From NCBI GenBank assembly GCA_026018925.1, contig JAKSZU010000008.1:60163027-60227026 (forward strand): a stretch of DNA of 64,000 nt, in the 5' to 3' direction. The notes below the pieces were generated by a model. It made no database searches, had not been told where the DNA came from, and saw only the letters and a program-made list of their open reading frames with translations. The first letter of the stretch is position 1; each line of letters begins with the position of its first letter. This stretch comes from Tupaia tana. Its lineage: Eukaryota > Chordata > Mammalia > Scandentia > Tupaiidae. Both the position numbers and the translations under genes were made by a program. This document shows, one piece after another, positions 12,697-23,994 of this stretch.

Positions 12697-13824
12697 ACTA
12701 TTAAATTATTGATATTTAAAACTAAGAAACTATTTTATATTCATTCCTGCGTATGGGTGATCTCAGTAGATTCAGTGGGTTTGAAACGGCCCAATTACTA
12801 ATTTCTTGAGCTAATATAATCCCATTTCTGCATACTACTGTTAGATTATTTTAAAATAATAAAGGGGAACTAGACATCGAAAAGTGAAGTAAGTCACAAA
12901 TGAAGTAACTAGTACTAGGCACAGACCCGATTTGCTCAGGGAACTTCAATACAGATTTGTGAACAAATTAATGAATTAATACTAAAAGATGAAGTATTTT
13001 GGAGAGTGAATTAACAGAAAAAAAGTTAGTAAATGCATATATGCATGAATAATGAATGAAGGAATAAATGAATGGTAAGTTGAATATTAACCTGACTTAA
13101 TTTGTCAATAGAAAGGAACAAACTGCCAGATAGTTTTCAATCCATTGTTTTTTTAATATAAGTATAGATTATTATTTCATCACCACTGTGGAAAAATAAA
13201 ATAATATGGCATATATATGAGCATCTCGTTCCTTAGAAAGTCAGTATCTGACAAGGTATTTTATTCAGGGGAACTTTATACAAGGAAATATTTGTTACAA
13301 AAGTGCTGGAAAGCCTGCAGGGCTTAAAAGAGATTGGGGGCCTCAGGAAGCCATTATCACCCTGCCAACTGGAGGAGCCAAAAGGAAAGGGTGAATTTCC
13401 CAGAGACAGTGAATATCTCACTAAGGCTTGGCCCAGGAGGCCAACTTCTGTTGACAGTGAAGAATCCCAGGAGTCCAAACTAACATTGGTGCCCTGGAAA
13501 AGCCAGAGCGCATGAAGGCAGTGCCGTTGACACTGCCGGTATGAGGGGTCACCGGCTGCCGGGCGTCAGGGATTACCGGCTGCTCCCAGAAATGCACTGG
13601 TTACACAGGAGCCCACAAGTCTGCACTGTCACTGCAGCTACCACCAGAGGTGCCACCAGACCAGAAAACAGTTTATCCCTTCTTCCTCTTACTATTCCAC
13701 CAGCACCCCTTATTAGCAAAAGCTAACTAGATGTTAGCTGGCAGGTGATTCTTAAGAGTTGAAGCCCTTTACAAGCTAAGTGACATATGTGATTGAATGT
13801 ATAAAAGAAATTGAAATAATAATA

Positions 13825-13880
<56 letters not shown>

Positions 13881-13896
13881 GAAATGGACAAGCAAG
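12697..13896. other. Intergenic, no recognised gene
   Basis: AT-rich to 13230, then a more GC-balanced block (13300-13730). Short open frames on both strands in that block have no recognisable domain. A compound (TG)n(TA)n microsatellite lies at about 13830-13880. Confidence 0.5.
13830..13880. repeat. (TG)n(TA)n microsatellite
   Basis: About 15 TG repeats pass directly into about 10 TA repeats. Confidence 0.95.
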
Positions 13897-14157
13897 GGCC
13901 AGTAGGAGGCATATTGGTTAAGGTGCTGGCCTCCCAGTTGGTCGACTGAAGTTTGAGTCTTGGACCCAGTGGCTTGAAACTCACATCGGCATGTGTGTGT
14001 GTGTGTGTGTGTGTGCCCAAATCCCAAGAGTAGAATGGAGGAGAAGGGATTGCACAGTGGCCATCGGGGGGGGGGGGGGGGGGGGGGAGGTGGGTAATTT
14101 CTCACTTTTTCCCTATCTCCCTTTGTGTCTCTGGTAAGTGTAAAAATCTCTCTGAAA
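13897..14157 (+). mobile_element. SINE with internal G-run expansion
   Basis: Head GGGCCAGTAGGAGGCATATTGG, an expanded (GT)n in the body, then GGCCATC followed by 22 G (14066-14087) where other copies have C6TG6. The CTCTGAAAAAG tail end follows. Confidence 0.85.
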
Positions 14158-14295
14158 AAGATGAAAGAAAGCAAAACAGAAAGAAGAAAAAGAAAAAAGT
14201 GAAAGAAAGAAGAGAAAAGAAAGAAGAACAAAAAAAGAAAGAAGAAAAAAGTGAAAGAAGAAAAAAAAAAGAGAAAGAAAGAAAGAAAGAAAAGG
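14158..14295. repeat. Purine tract (A/G-rich), probably an expanded SINE tail
   Basis: About 138 bases are almost wholly A and G (GAAAGAAGAAAAAG-like units) directly after the SINE tail. Confidence 0.9.
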
Positions 14296-14484
14296 TAAGT
14301 GACAAACAGCTGGCAAGGCCCAGTCCTGAGAGCTTTACTTTGGTGGCACTGTGTTTTCTCATCACATCCTCACTCCTTCTACAGAACAGAACAACTCACA
14401 ACAGCTCAAGTTCCAGCTACTTTTTCTCTCTATGATACACTTGAGCCTAGCTCCAACATTCTCTGGGGAGAAGGAGAAGGGAGT

Positions 14485-14939
14485 ATATTAGTTTTCTATG
14501 ACTCCTGTAACGAACGACCACAGACTGAGTAATTTAAAACAGAAATGTATTCTCTCATAGATCTAAAGGCCAAACTCTGACGTCAAGATCTTGGCAGGGA
14601 TGTGGTCTCTCTGGAGACTCTGGGGATGAGACCCTTCCTCACTCTTCTAGCTTCTGGATACCGTCAGCATTTGTTGTCTTGTGGTTACATCACTTCAGTC
14701 TCGGCCTCCATGTCACACTACTTCCTCTTCTCCCTGTAATCTCCCCCTACCTTTCTTTCATAAGGACATTCATGATGGCATTTATGCTTTTCGGGGATAA
14801 TTCAGGATAATCTTCCCATGTCAAGATCTTTAATTATGCCTACAAAGACCTTTCCCCTGTAAGATAATATTTATAGGTTCTAGGGATTAGGATGTGATAT
14901 ATTTGGGCACCGTTACCCAGTTTCCTACATGGAGATATT
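14485..14939 (-). repeat. MLT1-type (ERVL-MaLR) LTR, nearly complete
   Basis: In reverse orientation it starts TGTAGGAAACTGGGTAACGG and ends AACTAATATAC, with the internal signatures GATTATCCTGAATTATCC and the poly(A)-site region near TATTCTCTCATAGATCT. An ancient solo LTR of an endogenous retrovirus-like element, non-coding. The subfamily is not assigned. Confidence 0.7.
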
Positions 14940-15690
14940 AAAATAAGCTGGCCAATGCAAAGATACAGGAGAAGAGATAGAGGGAAAGGGTTGTACTTCA
15001 CAGCCAGGTGTTATAAATGTGTGACAAACATGGTAGAAATTACATTATCCCCAAACCAGAGCATCTTTTAGAAACCGATTGCGGTGTGAATGCTATTAGC
15101 AAACAAAAATGGCAGCCCTTAAAGAATATATCATCTAAGCCAAAGGTCTCAACCGATAGATCAGGATCCAATCATGGGGCATAACTAACAACGCAGCACC
15201 AGGCAGTGTATCTACTTGGGACTTCGTAAACCTTATTAATTCAGAGGAACATGAAAAATCAGACAGAGGCTGCTTAAAAGTTTACTTTGGCTTTATCTAG
15301 AAAAGAGTTTGCTCAGCATATTAATAGAGTAAACAGGATTGAAAGAAAATAAACTGTTTTCAAGAACCATAGCTGTCCCATTTTGCATACAAATAATGTA
15401 TTAATTTCAAACCGTTTTTATCTTCATATTAAAGAAGGATGTCAGAGTTTTTTTTTTTCAACTCTTCTTTGATCATTCATTCTATTTCCTACCTGTGATG
15501 TAATCTAGTTTCAGATGGTGTAAATATATTAAATTCTCCAAGTCTAGAACTTTTAAACCCTGTTAGATGTCAATGATCCTCAAGACAAACAAGTAAAATG
15601 CCAAGTTGTTGTATTTACAGAAAAATATACAATGGCCAAATAGTCTTTTAAAAATAAGAATGAGAACCTAAAACTTCAATAAATGAAAGA
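14940..15690. other. Intergenic, no recognised feature
   Basis: AT-rich sequence. A block at about 15120-15260 may be an ancient repeat, but I cannot name it. Confidence 0.5.
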
Positions 15691-15724
<34 letters not shown>

Positions 15725-15728
15725 TTAT

Positions 15729-15759
<31 letters not shown>

Positions 15760-15760
15760 C
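15691..15760. repeat. Inverted dinucleotide repeat (TG)n...(CA)n(TA)n
   Basis: (TG)n at 15691-15722 and (CA)n at 15729-15749 are separated by about 6 bases, so the two runs are mutually complementary. A TA run follows. Confidence 0.92.
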
Positions 15761-15992
15761 TCAAGATACATAAACTTTGTTTAAAGTAAGAGACTGTTGA
15801 TGAAAAGGTTAGGTAATTAAGATAAACTAAGTTAAGGAGATGTAGAAGGCATAAGAAACAAATATTAAGAGATACAGAGAGAAAATTCAAGAAAAAGAAC
15901 GGAACTGATGGGGCAAGTTCACATCTGAACAATCACAGACATACCTGGGGTAGACACCCAGAGTCTTTCCTCCTACTAAAATGAATGAACAG

Positions 15993-16261
15993 GGACCAGC
16001 AGTTAGCTTAATGGCTATGTTGCTGAACTCCCATGTAGTTGACTGTGGTTCGAGTCCTGGACCCAGTGGCTTCAACTCACGGCGGGCGCATGTGCATGCA
16101 TGCCCAAGATCCTGAGAGGACAATGGAAGAGAAGGGATTGTGGGTGGCCATCCCCCATAGGGAGTGATTTCTCGTTTTCTGTCTCTGTCTTTCTCCGTCT
16201 TTCTGGCGAGTGCATGTGCCCTATAGCAAAAACCTCTAAAAAAATAAATAAAATAAAAAAT
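15993..16261 (+). mobile_element. SINE, full length
   Basis: GGACCAGCAGTTAGCTTAATGG to CCCTATAGCAAAAACCTC plus an A-rich tail. Perfect 15-bp TSD AAAATGAATGAACAG at 15978-15992 and 16262-16276. Confidence 0.95.
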
Positions 16262-16276
16262 AAAATGAATGAACAG

Positions 16277-17040
16277 TCCCTGATTTTAATCAAAGCCAGT
16301 CCTTCCATTTAAGCATTCTATTTCCTTTAACCAATTTGAAGACTTAGCTCCTTCAATTATCCCCTCTCTTTCCTGGCACCAAAGCAACAGATGTGTTTTG
16401 TTTTGCTTTGTTTTGTTTTCATTTGCTGTAAGGACTTGAACAAGAAACATTGACAGTGTACTCTGAATTGAAGTACGAATCAGAAATGAAGGTTTCTTCT
16501 CACACATTCTATATCCTAATCCTGGGAGAAGGGTGGAAGCTCCAATAATTATCAGATTAAATTTCCTGCTAGTCTAATATCTGCAGACTTCTAGCAGATT
16601 CAGTATAATTTAGATGCCAAAAGGATGTGACATTATACATCCATCGTTTTGAGCATTGAAGTGTCATACCTACAGCAATGAAACTATCTCATCAATCGCT
16701 CTATTTCCAATGAGCAAGCCAAGGCTTAAGTCAACTGGTTAAATCAAGTCTTTGAACCCAGTTGTTTGTCTACGCACCTTCATCATCCTTTTCCATAGGG
16801 CTCTAGATGTCACTTCCACTTCTAATTAGTGGCAGGTCTGCCTGACACATGCCATGCCCACTGGCACAGGAGTTGCCTGAGTTAGCATAACCATAGCCTG
16901 ACTGGTTTGCCTAGCCAAGTCCTGGCCTGGTTCTGATTTTGTATTAGACTTTTCATAGTAAGTATTAAAACTGAGACTCTCAGTTTTATTTCCAGTTTGT
17001 AGCATTATCTCTGCTAGTAGTAGGTAAGGTACATGTGAAT
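16277..17040. other. Intergenic, no recognised feature
   Basis: Unremarkable single-copy-looking sequence. No repeat or coding signal recognised. Confidence 0.5.
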
Positions 17041-17266
17041 AAGTTCTCTCTCTCTCTTTTTTAAAAAATCTACTTCTTCTGAAAAAGAAAGAAAATGAGA
17101 GATAGGCACCCTCAAGAGAGTTCTCACACTACAACCTACCTTCAGTCTCAGCCAGCCCAGATCATGGGCACACATACACACACCCACTGCACACAGGGAA
17201 GTCCTTCGACACAAACCCAGGACCCTTCCATGAGTCCAGTTGCCTTGCCACTACCTGGCCCCATTT
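17041..17266 (-). mobile_element. SINE of a second, older family
   Basis: The reversed body contains AGCCCAGATCATGGGCACAC and GGCACCCTCAAGAGAG, matching the plus-strand copy at 61068-61285. It ends ACCTGGCCCC. It lacks the CCTATAGCAAAAACC tail of the main family. Confidence 0.7.
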
Positions 17267-17299
17267 TTCTCTTTAACGTGTGATTAAAGCTAAATGATA

Positions 17300-17852
17300 A
17301 CCAGAGATAACCTATTTTTTGTTTCAACTTTTTCCAGATGTAGTATAACTGACAATTGCTTTTTAAGGGCACCATATAATGGTAAAGCACTTTTGGACAG
17401 AAGTAACTTGAGGCAGCCTAACGCTCCTATTCTTCAGAGGTTGTGCAAGAAGATTGGAAGCTGCTGCCTCTGCTCACTGTTGGTGGACCTATGCCTTGAC
17501 CACCAGCATGCCCTCTGGCAACCCAGAAGGAAAACAGAACTGTGTCCACGAGGTAGTTTTCCAATTTTGTAATTGCATTTTGTATAATATTATCTCAATT
17601 TGGAACAAAATTCTCTTGTTGGAGAACTTTTTGTCTATGTGTCCTTAGATAATGTATATTATTATTGCAATAAATTAAATAAGAAAGCTTCTGTTCTCCT
17701 GTTTATTTCTATCTAAAAAGTAACAGACAAATTACTTGATTTTTCTTTAAAATACAATTTTCAAAAGAAGACACTTACATGGAAACACAAAGTAGTACCT
17801 CTGAATATATGTGCACTAAAATATTTTTACATCTCAATTAAAAATAAGAAAT
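17300..17852. other. Intergenic, no recognised feature
   Basis: No repeat or gene recognised. Short open frames only. Confidence 0.5.
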
Positions 17853-18091
17853 AAGGGAGTGGCAGATGGCACAATGATTACGTCATTGGATTCCCACATG
17901 GCTGACTGTGGTTCGAGTCCTGGACTTAGAGGCTTAAAACTCATGCCAGGAGCGTGTGCATATGTGCTCAAAATCCTGAGGAGAATGGATGATAAGGGAT
18001 TGTGGCATGGCCAACCCCATAGAGCGTGATTTCTTACTTTCTGTCTCTCAGGCAAGCACACATGCCCTATAGCAAAAATCTCTCTTAAAAG
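17853..18091 (+). mobile_element. SINE, diverged
   Basis: GGGAGTGGCAGATGGCACAATG head, B box GGTTCGAGTCC, tail CCCTATAGCAAAAATCTCTC. Confidence 0.88.
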
Positions 18092-18654
18092 TATTTCACA
18101 TTGAGCAATTTGTCTCTAAGATTATATCATGTGTATTAAGAATGAATACACTGCTTATGCTATATATGTATACATACATATTACAAATGTGCTTTTCCAT
18201 TCACTGAAATTATTTTGTATTTTGAAATCTTATATTGAAATTTTTTTTATTTTCAGAAGCATTGTAGAAATAGTACTGAAAGTTCCTGTACATTTACCCA
18301 ACACTCTGTAATACTGACATGTTGGATGACTACTTTGGAACAATACTATTAACTAAAGTGTTTTCCCATTTCACCAGTTTTTCATTAATGTTCTTTTTCC
18401 ATTCCAGTACCCAATCCAGATAAAATGTTGCATTTAGTCTCAATGTCTCCCTCGTCTCTTTTAAAGCACATCAACTGCTCAAATCAAGTTCCTTGAATTT
18501 ACAGGGCCTTCACACTTCTGAAGAGCACTAATAATATATTTGGGGAATGTTTCTTATTTGGGGTTTGTCTGATATGTTTTATGATTCACCTAGAGTTAAG
18601 CATCTGGGAGAAGCGTATCACAGAAGAGAACTGTTTCTCACTGCATCATTTGTT

Positions 18655-18903
18655 CTTGTTTTTAAGTTTTGCTGTGGAGTATGCACATTCACCAGAGAGA
18701 TGAGACAGCGATGGGAGAGAGAGAGAAAGAAAGAAGAAATCACCTCCCAGGAAGAATGGTGGCAGCACAATCCTTTCTTCTATATTCTCTTCTCAGGATT
18801 TGGGCACACACACACATAACACGTCATGGTGCTGCCAGGTCCAGGACTCGAACTACACTGTAGAACACATGGAATCCAACTGCCTTAACTATCAGCTGGC
18901 CCA
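18655..18903 (-). mobile_element. SINE, old, in L1 remnant
   Basis: Reversed body GTGGAGTATGCACATTCACC, then CAGGACTCGAAC and the head end AACTATCAGCTGGCCC. Confidence 0.8.
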
Positions 18904-19028
18904 AGTTCCTGTGTTCTTTGATATGTTTGTCAACATTTATTTGTTTTTAAAGCATCCTTATTTTCTGGCACTGTAAGATTTTCCTGACTTCAGAATACTT
19001 TATTTAGCAACCTATTCCTGCTAAACTC

Positions 19029-19034
<6 letters not shown>

Positions 19035-19077
<43 letters not shown>
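19035..19077. repeat. Run of 43 T without an attached element
   Basis: Uninterrupted T from 19035 to 19077, flanked on both sides by old L1-like sequence. No SINE or LINE body adjoins it. Confidence 0.95.
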
Positions 19078-19081
<4 letters not shown>

Positions 19082-19134
19082 AGCCCTAGAATCAGTCATT
19101 TCTCCACAGGACTCCAATTTCCTTCCTTTCTTTC

Positions 19135-19365
19135 TTTTTGTTTTTCTTTTCTATTTTTTAAAATTAACATATTTCATGATGGAGAGACAGAAAAGAGAGA
19201 AAGAGGTTGAGGAGAGAGTGAAGCACCCTCAATAGAACCTCACGCCTTTCCAGTCAGGTAGGATTATGGATGTGCCACTCCTAGTGGGTACAGTTCAACT
19301 GGGGAACTGAACCTGTGATCTTCCATTGTATACAGCATTGCTTGAGCAGTGAGTTACTGCTGCAT
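19135..19365 (-). mobile_element. Old SINE, second family or diverged
   Basis: GA-rich body (GAGAGACAGAAAAGAGAG), AAGCACCCTCAATAGAACC, then a tRNA-like end with GGGGAACTGAACCTGTGATC (reversed B box). Confidence 0.65.
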
Positions 19366-19600
19366 AATTTAGCTGAGGACACTGATTCCTTTTATGGACA
19401 ATGGTATTCAGAAACCACAGTGTTGACTCTAGGTATGTTTGCTGCTACTAGGAATCACTGCTTCAAGGTCATCTCAGCTAACAGAGCTAGGATGTACAGA
19501 TAGAGAGCAACCAAAACACACATTTCTACATTTATTTCTACACGTATATTTAAAAATAAACATGCATTCATATTAACATGTCAGACTCTATTCCTGCACA

Positions 19601-20877
19601 CTTATGTTACATTTTAATGTTCATATCAATATAAAGAATTTTTTCTTTAATACCCATTCATATTTTAGTAAGAATTTGACTTACAAAGATAGTTTATAAT
19701 TAAAACTATTTTATAGAGCCACTTATTTAACAACTAATTTATTTCTTAATAAGTAAATATTTCAAAAGTATGCAATTATGATAAGCACTCGTTTTCATCC
19801 TCAAAAAATGTCCTAATCTGGATAATAAACTGTAAAGTGACTCTAAAGTGAGTTAATCTGAGCTCAGTTGCCTCTTTGAATACTGTTATTTAGAACAAAG
19901 CCTCTCAAGTTCTAATGTTCGTACAAAACATCTGAGGATCTTGTTACCTGGAAACTGAGTCGGCAGGAGTGGGGAGGGACCCGAGAGTCTGCATTTGTGA
20001 CACTCCCGAAGGTGCCAATTCTGCAGGTGTGCAAGCCACACTCTGAGCATTGAGGCTGAAGACTACTCATACGCATGGTTAGCATGGCATGAGCTTTCCC
20101 TGCTGTTGTCCTGCGTCCTCAGTCCTGCCGTGTTGGTTCCTTCCTTCAGCCCAGGGCCCAGTCTCATTTCACTACCTATTCCTTCTGAACTCAATAACCT
20201 CTACAGTTCATTCAAGCCTTAGCCCTTTTCTTCATGTCTTTACCTAGTTCAGTTTAGAGACTTTGTCCATAATGCGTACAAGGGAAGTTGATATCAGTTT
20301 GTAAAGGAGACTAGCTGTGTTTGCCAGTGAAAATGGGAAGGTATCCTTTTCACCCTCGTGTCATTCTTTAGTAGTCTGGGATTCGAGTAGGACTTTAGAA
20401 CACATTATTTGTCAGAATACATTCATGTCTCATCTATACACAACAGCTGCCTCACTGTGAACTTTCCCATTTGCAATTTAGTATTAATTTTGATAAGATT
20501 TTCTTTTTTTTTTTTTACCCAAGGAAAACACTTGTGGAGTCTATTACAAGATTGGAGGACTCACACTGTGATCAGAGACAGATGCTTAAGGGAATAGTGA
20601 AGTCATTCTGTGATTTGTGACCATTCCTAGTAGGAGGGTGGGAGTGGGGAAAGAGTGAGAGTGGCGGAGGAGCAGAATAAATATGTAGAGCATTGCAATC
20701 TTGTGGCCATCTGTGCTAACTGCATGCCACAAATCCCGACCAGAAGCAATAGTATAAAAGCAAATATTATTAGTTTGTTTCAATTTTTGTGCACTTCAGA
20801 AATATTCAGATCTCATTCATTCATCCACTCATGATTACATTCTACTTTTGAAGATTTTTAAAAATAATTTTTTATTG
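19601..20877. other. Intergenic, one MER5-type element
   Basis: No gene seen. Apart from the MER5-like element at 19898-20062 the stretch is AT-rich and unremarkable. Confidence 0.5.
19898..20062. repeat. MER5-type hAT (Charlie) element
   Basis: AGCCTCTCAAGTTCTAATG...GAGTCTGCATTTGTGACA...CACACTCTGAGCATTGAGG matches the layout of MER5 short inverted-repeat elements, with a diverged interior. Confidence 0.6.
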
Positions 20878-21128
20878 AGACCAGCAGTTAGCGTAATGGC
20901 TATGTTGCTGGACTCCCATGTAGTGAACCGTGGTTCGAGTCCCAGACCTGGTGGCTTATACTCACACCGGGCATGTTTGCGTGCATGCCCAAGATCCTGA
21001 GAGGAGAATGGAGGAGAAGGGATTGTGGCATGGCCATCCCCCCAGGGGCTGATTTCTCACTCTCTGTCTCTCTGTCTCCCTCTGTCTTTCTGGTGAGTGC
21101 ACGCACTCTTTAGCAAATAACTCTCCAA
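20878..21128 (+). mobile_element. SINE, full length
   Basis: GACCAGCAGTTAGCGTAATGG, B box GGTTCGAGTCC, GGCCATCCCCCCAGGGGCTG body, tail ACTCTTTAGCAAATAACTCTCC. Confidence 0.92.
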
Positions 21129-21139
21129 AAAAAATTTAT

Positions 21140-21312
21140 TTATTATTATTATTTTTTTAATTTGCTACAAGGCACATGCAGTGACCAGAGAGAGACAGAG
21201 GGAGAGACAGAGAGGGAAAGTGAGAAAGCAAGTCCACCAGGTCTGGAACTCAAACCATGGTGGATCATGTGGGAGTCCAGTGCTTTGCCCACCACACCAC
21301 CTGCTAGTGCCT
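21140..21312 (-). mobile_element. Short SINE variant (about 170 bp)
   Basis: The reversed tail passes directly from GGGAAAGTGAGAAAGCAAG to CCACCAGGTCTGGAACTC, skipping the middle of the long form. It ends CACCACCTGCTAGTGCC. The same architecture occurs at 46120-46290 and 60251-60426. Confidence 0.8.
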
Positions 21313-21441
21313 ACTTTTGAGGTCTTTAGTTCTTACTCTAACACACAGTGATGACAGGCACTGGAGACCAAGTGTTCAGTGATAGTTTCTGTTTCCTATT
21401 AATTTGGGGTAGAAAAGTGTAGAATTAGAAGTACACTGGGA

Positions 21442-21625
21442 AGGACCAGCCTGCAGCAAGGTGGTTAAGGTGACTGGTTCCCACAGAACTTACCATGAAG
21501 TTTAAGTCCTGGACTTGGCAGCCTGAAAAACATGCTGGGTACATGTGTATGTGTGCCCAAAATTTTGAAAGAAGGGAAAAATGAAGAGATGGGATTCTAG
21601 CATGATAATTCTCTCTGTCCTCTCT
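21442..21625 (+). mobile_element. SINE, diverged, 3' truncated or degraded
   Basis: GGACCAGCCTGCAGCAAGGTGG head, AAGTTTAAGTCCTGGAC B-box region, body to about CAAGGTGAAAATGG. Confidence 0.75.
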
Positions 21626-21924
21626 CAAGGTGAAAATGGAGTTAGCGTATCCAAAACCCATGTATTGAGAAGACCATAATTCATTATGGAAACTACAACT
21701 CCCTTCAATTTTTCCTTTTCCTGGGTATCCCAGTCATGTCAGCACTACTGTCTTGGTTACAGTAACGATTAAGCAGGAATAATTCCCACTCTCTCGTGTT
21801 ACTGTCTCCCACTTTAGATAAAACCTCCTAAAATGATATTCCTAGTTTTAGTTATAAACTTGTTTATGATTCTAAAACCTTTAATTTTCACTATAATGAT
21901 TTTTCCAAAAATAAAATGCCTTAC

Positions 21925-22060
21925 GGTTTCTTCCTTCTTAAATTTCTCAATCACTGCCCATTGCTCTTAGGTTCAATCCACAGTCTTTAACATGACCTTA
22001 AATAATTGGGTTGCTGCTTATATCGCCACCCTGCTAATCCAACACTTGATTCATTTCATA
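21925..22060 (+). repeat. L2-like LINE remnant
   Basis: CTCAATCACTGCCCATTGCTCTTAGGTTCAATCC... resembles the L2 3' region by recalled consensus. The flanks 21626-21924 and 22061-22514 hold nothing else I can name. Confidence 0.5.
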
Positions 22061-22514
22061 TATATCTACTGATCTTTTAGATATGAGAATCACTATGCAA
22101 GATGCTCTGAATTAAGTGAGCAATAAACAGTCTTGCTTACATTCTATCAAAGTTGACATCCAAACAAATGAGAGCTATTAGCAACTGTTCTAAGAACTCT
22201 TCCCCATCACCACTTTTATAATGTGTAGTACTTGTGATCATTTGGTACTTACTCTATTCTGGACTTGAATTTTTTTTCTGACTTTCATTTTTAAAGAGAA
22301 TCACTATTTTGAAAAAAAAACATTTGTTTGTCAATCTATTAGTTATGATAATGCTAGATATTATAAGAGAGAAAACACGTACTTGTGTCACAAGTACATG
22401 AAATTTCAATAGCTTAAGACAATGGAAATTTATTTCTAGCCTCCATAAAGTTTGGTAGATAGGAATCTACCAAGAAATCATTTATGTATTCAAGCTGATG
22501 TAGGTTTCTCCACT

Positions 22515-22515
22515 T

Positions 22516-22551
<36 letters not shown>

Positions 22552-22757
22552 TGTAGTGCACATACTCTAGCCACCCAAGAGAAACAAGGTGGAGGGGGTA
22601 GCCAGGCCAATCCCCTCTCCCCATTCTCCTCTCAGGATTTTGGGCACACAAGCACATGCACCCAGTATATTTTGAAACTGCTGAGTTCAAAACTCAGACT
22701 GCAGAGTTGGCTATGTGGGATCTATACACCTTAACAACCACACCACTGGCTGGCCCA
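22515..22757 (-). mobile_element. SINE with (TG)n-expanded tail
   Basis: (TG)n at about 22518-22550, reversed body (CCATTCTCCTCTCAGGATTT), diverged head ending CACACCACTGGCTGGCCC. It sits inside an older unnamed repeat whose halves lie on either side (about 22390-22514 and 22758-22960). Confidence 0.8.
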
Positions 22758-23345
22758 GGTTCTTCCATTTTAACCTGAAATTTCTAAGTTCCCTGAACAT
22801 GGTTTTCTGTTGACAGCCAGGAGGAGAGAAGAGGATTTGAAGATAGGTTCAATGGGCCAGACCTGGAAGCAGTCTATCTCCTTCCTGACCACATTCTATT
22901 GGCTAGAATGCTTTCACATGGTTATGCCCAGGTGGGGATGAGAGAAATTATAGATTATATCTGTGCTGAGAAGCAAACGAAAATGGGTTGAAGAACTACT
23001 AGGCAGTCTCAACCACATTCACCAAAACAAATGAATGGAAACAAGAAGGACCCATCCATGACTGCAGTTAGTCCTCCTCTCTGATCTGCTGTGATCTGTA
23101 CCGTATTGGACTGATAGGACCACTGGTCACTCACAGCCTGGTGGGTGATGCGATCACTCTGCACCCCATATTCGAGTAAGTCGTTCTTCAATTATTATAA
23201 AATTGAAAACAGATAATCACTTTGAAAAGCTTCTAAAAAAGAATTCGACTTTTAGATGCTTATGGTGTTAATACTCAGAGTCACTAGTACATTTGTTCTC
23301 GCTCAGCCCTGACCATTCTGTGGAAATGTTCCCTCCCTCTCTACC
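22758..23345. other. Intergenic, no named feature
   Basis: The first 200 bases look like the second half of an old interspersed repeat split by the SINE at 22515. The rest is unremarkable. Confidence 0.4.
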
Positions 23346-23349
23346 CCTT

Positions 23350-23640
23350 TCCTGCCTGTGTCCCCACCAATCTGTCATTTGCTAAATTTCAGCTGCCTTT
23401 TAGATCTTAGATAAAAATTACCTTTCATGTTTTGCTCTCCAGATCTCCTCAAATTTGTATTAGAAGTTCTTTCCATGAATTCTAGAAAAACTTCATCATC
23501 CCTTTGTATGCACATTTATAAAAATATTTGAATTAATTAATACCTGGCTAATTCTTATATTCCTGAAAATTAGCCCTATACCTGACACGTAATGGGTAAT
23601 GAATACTTACTGACTGAAATTTTTGATGAATTTCCATATG
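23350..23640 (+). repeat. L2-like LINE 3' end
   Basis: The terminal part reads CCTGACACGTAATGGGTAATGAATACTTACTGACTGAA, the diverged counterpart of the L2 end, preceded by a diverged L2-like stretch. Confidence 0.55.
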
Positions 23641-23701
23641 GCTGAGATATTGGGCTTAAAGTGAGAAAAATGTAAAAGTCATTATTCAGGAAATAATCTA
23701 T

Positions 23702-23915
23702 GGCAGTAATTTTCAAATTGTGGTCTCTGACCAACAGCATTAGTATTACCTAAAAGCTTATTAGAAATGCATACGCTCAGGCCCTAACCCATATGTTCTG
23801 AATTATATAATCTATGTATGTGTGGCAGGTTGGGGTGGGTGCAGCAGATCCCAGCCATTTATGCTTTAACAAGCCCTCCAGGTAATTCTACTTGGCATTA
23901 AAATTAGAGAAAAAG
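23702..23915. repeat. MER5-type hAT (Charlie) element
   Basis: GGCAGTAATTTTCAAATTGTGG, TTATTAGAAATGCATACGCTC and TTTAACAAGCCCTCCAGGTA follow the MER5 consensus closely in order. Confidence 0.75.
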
Positions 23916-23994
23916 TGACCAAAATGTTACCAAAAGGAGCTAGGAAAATCTGAAGCAAATTTCAAGAAAAAAGAAAATGGCAATATTGATAATC

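Larger units (their letters stand above)
18225..19600 (+). repeat. Old L1 3' region, collinear but broken by three insertions
   Basis: Fragments 18225-18650, 18905-19034, 19078-19134 and 19366-19600 follow in order the 3' part of an old mammalian L1 (L1M-type, from memory). Recognisable pieces are ATTAACTAAAGTGTTTTCCC, GGGTTTGTCTGATATGTTTT, CAGCCCTAGAATCAGTCATT and CTCAGCTAACAGAGCTAGG. It is interrupted by SINEs at 18655-18903 and 19135-19365 and by a 43-T run. Confidence 0.6.
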
